NCBI GenBank assembly: GCA_015501595.1 | Contig: JADNRX010000707.1 | Coordinates: forward strand, 1-26,053 | Length of the DNA: 26,053 bases | Reading direction: 5' to 3' | Origin: Hymenopellis radicata | Taxonomy: Eukaryota; Basidiomycota; Agaricomycetes; Agaricales; Physalacriaceae | In this document: piece by piece, positions 20,547 to 26,053 of the stretch | Layout: every line of letters begins with the position of its first letter | Numbering within the stretch: position 1 is the first letter of the stretch | The notes under the pieces: generated by a model | Told to the model about the DNA's origin: nothing | What the model saw: only the letters and a program-made list of their open reading frames with translations | Database searches by the model: none | Made by a program: the position numbers and the translations under genes

Positions 20547-21768
20547 ATGCCGCCTTGGAATCCAGCGAAAGCCAAGGTACCCACACTAGTCGTGCTCTTT
20601 TGATTCATCTACTTAGGCTACAAACGTCGAACCTAGGTGCAACTCCGGTAAATGCTGAAATCTCTGGCATCGCTTTACCTGTCAGAATATAACTCATGTC
20701 TGTCGCGTAGGATCTCAGTCCAACGTTTAAGGATGCTTCAGCAGAAGAAGGAGGCGCAGGCTAAAATGTCGAGACGTGATATTGCCACGCTGATTGAAAG
20801 GGGGAAGCTCGAGACCGCTAGAGTCAAAGTTGAGACTAGTATGCCTTACGCCACCATTGCGCGTTTGTCCATGAACCTGATCCTGGATAGTAATCAACGA
20901 GGACATTCACATCGAACTTCTGGAACTACTAGAATTGTATTGTGAGCTCCTAGTAGCTCGCTTCGGAATCCTGGATATGAAGTACGTACCAGATACCTGT
21001 AACACCAGTGCCAGCTCACGATATTTTAGCTCTCGAGAGCCTGATGCGGCTGTTTCCGAGGGTGTTTGCGCGTAAGGCCATCGTACCTTCGTTCCAATAA
21101 CAGTCTAAATCCCGGATCCACTACTAGCATCATATACGCTGCTCCGCGGACCGAGCTCAAAGGCGCGCTTTAAACCTGGCCCAATTGACTTTACTCTGAC
21201 ATTCTCCTCAGAGCTACACGTCCTACGTGACATCCTCATGCATAAATATGGGCGCGACTTCTCCGCATCCGTCATGGAGAACGCCGATAATTGTGTAAAC
21301 GATCGAGTGCGTTCCATTAATCTCTTCAACCGCAGGCGATTCATACTATCATTACTAGATAGTTCGAAAACTAGATATCTCGATGCCATCGCCCGATCTA
21401 GTGAATGCGTATCTGACAGAAATTGCCAAGTCATACGGTGTCCCTTGGTCACAACCTGGATCGAATGATGCTGGAAATGATACAGATGAAGGAGGTGTCA
21501 AGGTATTGAAGGCCGCTTTTTGAGCCTAGACTTTGATTGTTAAATGGCATGGCAGGAACCAACAGGGACTGACTCGGCACCTGACAAGGTGGGCGCAGAC
21601 CTTACCCTCCCAGAAATCCCCCCTGCGGAAGAGAAATCCCCAGATAGCAGCAAGAACGTTGTTGATAGCCGACCGACCCCACCGAAGCCTCCTCCAGCGG
21701 TTCCGGAAACACCGGAAGACGATTTTGAGGCACTGAACAAACGCTTTGCCGCCTTGAAGAAGAGATGA
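20547..21768 (+). CDS. IST1: IST1, ESCRT-III associated regulator of Vps4
   Basis: Nine exons: 20547-20576, 20637-20647, 20711-20838, 20891-20981, 21030-21071, 21128-21162, 21212-21306, 21359-21502 and 21556-21768; 262 residues, in frame across all junctions. The N-terminus, MPPWNPAKAKVQLRISVQRL, is complete only if the 11-nt second exon (GTGCAACTCCG) is used. The Ist1 domain (about 10-170) shows QQKKEAQAKMSRRDIA, GKLETARVKVET, INEDIHIELLELLELYCEL, SREPDAAVSEGVCAIIYAAP, ELHVLRDILMHKYG and VNAYLTEIAKSYGVPW. A Pro-rich linker leads to the C-terminal MIM helix DFEALNKRFAALKKR, which binds the MIT domain of Vps4. The protein acts on endosomes in multivesicular body sorting. Intron 6 (21163-21211) begins GC, not GT. 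Intron 8 ends at 21555. Confidence 0.95.
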
Positions 21769-22668
21769 CACCTCCATTGCGACCTATGTAATTTATTCTA
21801 GGTGAAATTTAGTTCGTATCAGTCCGTGTATAACCGCATCACAGCAACAGGTGCCTGTAGGTCATTGTAAACGTTTGTGTTACATGTTGTGGGGAAATTA
21901 ACCCTGCATCGCAGCGGGCTTCGGCCATCGGAAACCTGATCGAAGTGCGCGACGCAGAGTCTGCGATTGCTACGTTTGTACTCAACGCCCAACAACTTAC
22001 GGCATCGAAATGAGGTATCAGCTCACACACTGCCCAGCGACCACAATCCTGACGTTGCTAGACATGTCTTCAAAAAAAAAAAAAAAAAAAAGTACGGTTG
22101 GCCTCCCGTTGGCATGTGGATTATTCAAAAAAAAGCACGGTTGGCCTCCCGTTAGCAATGTGGATTATTCCAATCGCATAGTCCGGGTCGGTGTATTTTG
22201 TACGGGACGCGTGCGAATGAGAATTACCAACAAGGCTCTAAATTAGAAAGAGACGAGTTGGGAGGGATACCCTTTTGCAATCTCCATTCAGGACGAAGTT
22301 TGCCGCGGAAGCAACCGAAGTGCAGGACGTCGACGTTCATGCCAGAAATCTCCGTTAATTCATAGTATCTGGGGATGGCCGGCCAACCTTCAGTTCGTTA
22401 CGAATATCCCAAGACCGCCGATGAAAAAGGCTGGGCTCCACGGTCCACGCGTGAACGCTCTGTTTGACATCCCGTCTGGATTCGCTTGGTGTGAGATCTT
22501 GGCCACACAGGTGCGAGTGTCGACATGATGCTTTTGATAAGTACATGTTTCTGAGGCTCAAGAGTGGCTCACATTCGTTTGAGCAGTGTCCTAAGCGGAT
22601 TACGCAGATATGTTCTGTGACCCTTATAGCATAAGTAGACTAGTCCAAGCAAGGGAGCAGACGCGTCC
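21769..22668. other. Intergenic stretch downstream of IST1
   Basis: Presumably holds the IST1 3' UTR in its first part, then the poly-A tract and tandem repeat listed separately. No supported coding region; the ORF 22355-22561 (-) is unrecognised. Confidence 0.4.
22072..22170. repeat. Poly-A tract and two-copy 43-bp tandem repeat
   Basis: Twenty A residues (22072-22091) precede GTACGGTTGGCCTCCCGTTG...ATGTGGATTATTC (22092-22126). After a run of eight A, a near-identical copy follows (22135-22170). Each copy thus begins after an A-run, so the repeat unit is A-run plus 35 bp. Confidence 0.85.
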
Positions 22669-23343
22669 TTATTGTGTAAGATGATCAGTTAAGCCGGGTA
22701 ACACGATTGACTTACACTTGTGAACATGCTGCGAAGGTGGCAGAAAGAAGTTCAGGAACGTGAAGGTCATCTTCATCTCGAAGGAGCATCGTAACAGCCA
22801 TTTGTGGTCAAGTTCCCCCGCTATTATAGCTAGCTCCGAGCTCCGATGAGGTGCACAGGCAGAGACAGGCGGAGGGGTGGAAGTCTGAGCCATGGTGTAG
22901 TAATCTTTCGTGCGCTTGCACGAGACCTCTTTGTTTACCCTTCCGAAACTGCGCCGCCATCGCGACCAGCCAAGTTTTCGGTAAGTCTTCTCATCTCCGG
23001 ACAGAAGAACTTCGTAGGGTATACCCACTGATTGGGCGAGAGAAGTCGCGCGCGGGATCAAGTCCTGTACAACGAAGGAGATCCTGTAAAGTCCTTTTCC
23101 GATGGCCTTCTTGAGGGGAGTGAAAGACCGGTCGGAGGATCCTTGATGGTCCGCCGTGAACCTGCAGGCCGTGATCTCACGATCGAACCGGGAAGAGATG
23201 GCTATATAAAGTGCAGGGTCTCTATCGCTCTGCCATGGTCGCGTCTTAATTTTTATCTCATTGTACTCCACCTTGCTTTCCACCACACACACCTTCAGAC
23301 GTCCGTCTATTCTATGACTTCTGTGGCATATCTCACTATGCAC
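22669..23343 (-). CDS. Long unassigned ORF overlapping the methyltransferase promoter
   Basis: A 224-codon frame on the minus strand, longer than chance would usually give. A shorter version could begin at an ATG near 22893 (MAQTSTPPPVSACAP). There is one hydrophobic/aromatic stretch near the end (MKMTFTFLNFFLPP), followed by a good GTAAGT donor. No domain is recognised. Its 5' end overlaps the first coding bases and TATA box of the plus-strand methyltransferase, so at least the full-length version is doubtful. Confidence 0.25.
   Translation of the reverse strand: MHSEICHRSHRIDGRLKVCVVESKVEYNEIKIKTRPWQSDRDPALYIAISSRFDREITACRFTADHQGSSDRSFTPLKKAIGKGLYRISFVVQDLIPRATSLAQSVGIPYEVLLSGDEKTYRKLGWSRWRRSFGRVNKEVSCKRTKDYYTMAQTSTPPPVSACAPHRSSELAIIAGELDHKWLLRCSFEMKMTFTFLNFFLPPSQHVHKCKSIVLPGLTDHLTQ
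23213..23220 (+). promoter_or_regulatory. TATA box of the methyltransferase gene
   Basis: TATATAAA lies 94 bp before the chosen ATG at 23314, leaving about 60-70 nt for a 5' UTR. It is followed by a pyrimidine-rich segment (CCACACACACCTTC). Confidence 0.6.
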
Positions 23344-24737
23344 GACAACGATACGGACGACAGCGAGATCTCCTCTGTGTCCTCGCCACCATTTAGTTCC
23401 CCGCCCAGTGTTTCCTCCTATACTTCCTACGATGTCTCTATGCGGTCGGGTTCACCCACGCCGTCTGTATGGTCGATGACGAGTTCTATTCGCGCCAATG
23501 CATACAAAGAAGAATTTGGGCGCGGATTGAACAACTACTCTGAAATCTATCGTCTGCCTGCAGACGCAGAAGAGTTGGAAAGACTTGGTACGTGTCAAAT
23601 TTAGCCTTGGCCTATTTTTCTGAGTGTGTCTCAGATCACCAACACATTATGTTCACCGAAGTCATGGGCAAGTATGTCCCACCACTGGAAGCGATCATGC
23701 AAGACGATATACCTGGGGAAACGAAAGCCGTCTTGGATCTAGGTTGTGGGAGTGGATCCTGGTTCGTTGACCTATTCTTCTTCTCAACGATGTAGAATTT
23801 AATTGCAATTTCAATCATGTAGGATCATGCAGGCCGCTCACGACTTTCCCAATTGCAGCGCGGTGGCGGTTGATCTCGTTCCCATGCAATCTCCGTATGT
23901 GTAGTTCGTCATCCTCTCTTCTCCATCTGACATGTCCGCTGTAGTTACATGCCTCCTAACTGCAGGTGAGAAAAAGTCTGACTTACGAACCCCGCGGAAC
24001 TAACAACATTCATAGAAGCGAAGTTGATGATATCAATCTCGGCCTTGAACATTTCTACGGTGACTTCAATGTCGTACATGCGCGACTGATAGCTTCTGGC
24101 GTAAGTGGGTCCGCTCCATTTCTGTTGAACTTCTTCCCATTCTGGTGGCTCTAGATTCGTGACTACGAAGGCTTGATTAATCACATCAGTCATGTCCTTC
24201 GACCAGGCGGATTAATCGATCTTATGGAATGGGATTTCCGCTGTTACGATGAGCATTTCAACCGGATAAATGTTGATACGTCTACCGTCAGTAGACCCTG
24301 GTGGCCACGATGGCTTGCGTTCTTGGAGAGGGAAGTACGCAACCGGGGCGGAGCAGTCGATGCGGCGAGCTATATTCACGATTGGGTATCGCACCATCCA
24401 CTCTTTCGAAAACGTGGTGTATCGGGAGTATTACATTCCGTCGTCAGCCTGGAAGACGGATAGTGCGTTTGACATGCGGATGGGTCAATACATGAGCGAC
24501 GACATAACAGTATGTGCGTTCCTCCGATTTAGCTGCTTGGGCTAAAATGCATTCCAGTCATTCTTGAAATCTGGTCGCCCTTTGCTCCTGGGAAGTGGAC
24601 TTCCCGAATTCATCGTCGATGAGATTGAATCAAATTGTGTGAAAGAGGTGACCGAAGCTCATGAACGTTATTACATTCGCCTTCAGTGCGTGTATGCTAA
24701 CCGTCGCGAGCGGCGAGCTGCACCCAACCATCCATAG
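23314..24737 (+). CDS. SAM-dependent methyltransferase (class I), frameshifted
   Basis: Seven exons: 23314-23587, 23635-23761, 23823-23894, 23945-23965, 24016-24100, 24155-24509 and 24558-24737; introns 47-61 nt. They total 1114 nt, one more than a multiple of three. The N-terminus is Ser-rich and disordered. SAM-binding motif I, VLDLGCGSGSW (about 124-134), is split by an intron, then AVAVDLVPMQ, NVVHARLIASG, and ISHVLRPGGLIDLMEWDF (post-motif). The latter two match the fungal LaeA-like/UMTA group of methyltransferases; substrate unknown. After DWVSHHPLF the frame must shift by one base near 24401-24407 to continue as ENVVYREYYIP, then SGRPLLLGSGLPEF and a stop at 24735. Without the shift the protein stops at 24463 and loses the C-terminal part. 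Either a sequencing indel or a recent null allele. Confidence 0.88.
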
Positions 24738-25354
24738 CCTCGTTTTCCTTTCCTGTTTTTGACTCTTCTTGTACTGTTTTCTGGTCTATAGGTCGCATAT
24801 AATTTGTATCATTGGTTTAGTCCTTACGATAATGCTACTCGTAATGCTCACTATTCTGGCTGTAGTCGGATATTCCAGTCGTCTCCGATGTCCGACTCGG
24901 AGCGGCTATAAGCAACGCGTAGTCAAATAGATTTAAAAGGCTTCATGAAGGAACGAACCCTTCAAAGTCCCCATACGGTTCAGCAAACGGCGCCTCGGCA
25001 GGTTGTTATGGTTGGCGCTTTGCCCTCCAGGGTGCTCCAGCTTACGCCGTATTATGTTCAGGCTGTCCTGACACAAACACGAAGACGGGTTGCTCAGGGA
25101 AGTTTTTTAGTGTTGTCACCACAGTGATTGCTATTGCCCAAGACTTCGACATAGAAAAAGCTTCAATTGAGTTCTTTTTTCGACGTCTGCGGACGGACAT
25201 CGCGGTACACGAGATACGATCATCGCGTTATTAGCGCGTTGTTGTCCCGGCCCGCGCGCTCTCAATACTGACGTATACTGACATGACGTCACGTAATACT
25301 GCTTGGACTTGATTGGCAAGGCTGTACTTTTATTACTCTCGCCGCGACAAGTTC
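24738..25354. promoter_or_regulatory. Intergenic region between the methyltransferase and SKI2 genes
   Basis: Contains the methyltransferase 3' UTR and the SKI2 promoter. No exon is supported. A CRE-like site is listed separately. Confidence 0.4.
25284..25291. promoter_or_regulatory. CRE-like palindrome TGACGTCA
   Basis: A perfect TGACGTCA lies about 65 bp before the presumed SKI2 start. It is the consensus for ATF/CREB-type bZIP factors. Function is inferred from the motif and its position only. Confidence 0.45.
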
Positions 25355-26053
25355 ATGCTTCAAGTCTCCATGCAAAGCGTGCGCCACAACGAGATTGTTC
25401 AGCAAGTCGTCCATCCACAGCAGGAAAATGCTAGCAGTATCCTTGAGGAACTGGTCTTGCCCATCGTCCATCACGCGAACAAATCTACAAGGATATAGAG
25501 GAGAAGATCCTCACACCTCAAGATCGGCTCCCAGCCCATTGGCTCCCTCACTATCAACTGTAAATAGAGTGTTTCCCGCCTTGGGTATGTTAATACTATT
25601 TGACCAGATATTGGAAGCCAGAGCTCTCGATACCGTCCTTACTTCCGATCGCACCGTCGGCCCCACCAACTAGTCTCTCCTTTGTGAGAACAGGGCTAGA
25701 TGGTCGCGTTACAGGATATACAGAGGTGGGTTTCTATCAAGGGGACGAAATCTCACTGATCAGCCATCGACAGGTCCCAAATCCACGCGTCCTTAGTGGC
25801 GTATCGTCAACCTCTCTCGAACGCGCACCTGGCCCTAGCACCAACTTTGTTCGGGGAAAATCTGGGCATGTACCATTCTGGCCTGGAGGATTGGATGACG
25901 TCTTACTCAACTTGGACGCGTCTGTGGAAAACGGTGAGGTCAAAAAGGGCCTGAGGACAATACCGCCGGGATTCAGCAGAGGTCTCCGCCTTCCGGGAGA
26001 TGAAATTGAAAACGACGTTTTGCTTGAGTTGGATGATGCTGTGGAGTCTCGAC
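25355..26053 (+). CDS. SKI2: Ski2-type exosome helicase, N-terminal part (runs off the right edge)
   Basis: Exons 25355-25559, 25608-25725 and 25774 to the edge, with two 48-nt GT-AG introns. Conserved N-terminal blocks are EQIYKDIEEKILTPQDRLPA, HWLPHYQLYWKPEL, PTSLSFVRTGLDGRVTGYTE, NFVRGKSGHVPFWPGGLDD and GLRTIPPGFSRGLRLPGDE. They match the N-terminal region of Ski2, the DExH helicase of the cytoplasmic Ski complex that feeds mRNA to the exosome for 3'-5' decay. The helicase core lies beyond the window. The first block is reached only if one base is missing near 25451-25454: ASSILEEL before it is in a different frame from GLAHRPSREQIYK after it. An undetected upstream exon is an alternative, so the start is provisional. 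Confidence 0.82.

Noticed and set aside
20357..20608. An 83-codon minus frame upstream of IST1
   Set aside because: Part of it is the antisense of the first IST1 exon, and the rest has no recognisable similarity.
25289..25474. A 61-codon minus frame with a helix-like sequence
   Set aside because: Overlaps the SKI2 5' region on the opposite strand and has no domain.

Overview
The window looks like nuclear DNA of a filamentous basidiomycete, most likely an Agaricomycete. Genes are densely packed, they carry many 46-60 nt GT-AG introns, and a DUF6535 membrane protein of the basidiomycete-expanded type is present. All gene models were spliced by hand from the bases. Where a family is recognised, reading frame and family conservation agree across every junction.

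Layout. 1-977: no convincing gene. 978-4442: a candidate DNA transposon. It has inverted ends (GGGYGAAATACTG), and inside each end lies an array of CACTT...AAGTG palindromes spaced every 20-21 bp. The interior holds a decayed aldehyde dehydrogenase fragment. 4551-6035 (-): an FHA protein with coiled coil and C-terminal membrane anchor. 6036-7889: nothing recognised. 7890-8990: an intron-bearing tRNA-Trp(CCA)-like gene followed by a partial tandem copy of its 3' half. The first copy is interrupted by an 802-bp hAT-type MITE with an exact 8-bp target duplication. That MITE is itself split by a 479-bp element flanked by TA, with a third inverted repeat inside. 9613-12017 (-): DUF6535 protein. 12476-13389 (+): arginine-rich orphan protein. 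14026-15133 (-): uncertain ORFs. 15342-16176 (+): small protein with two CxxC pairs. 16743-19058 (-): Cdc25-type Ras guanine nucleotide exchange factor (SH3, RasGEF_N, RasGEF). 20547-21768 (+): IST1, an ESCRT-III regulator with nine exons, one of only 11 nt. 22072-22170: poly-A tract and a short tandem repeat. 23314-24737 (+): SAM-dependent methyltransferase with a +1 frameshift. 25355-26053 (+): N-terminal part of the Ski2 exosome helicase, running off the right edge and also showing a probable 1-nt frameshift.

There is no operon or gene cluster. The recognised genes are independent housekeeping or signalling functions: Ras activation, endosomal sorting, RNA decay, small-molecule or protein methylation, and FHA signalling. 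The most unusual parts are the phased-palindrome element at the left and the three-level nested insertion beside the tRNA. No restriction, CRISPR or prophage-like system is visible.
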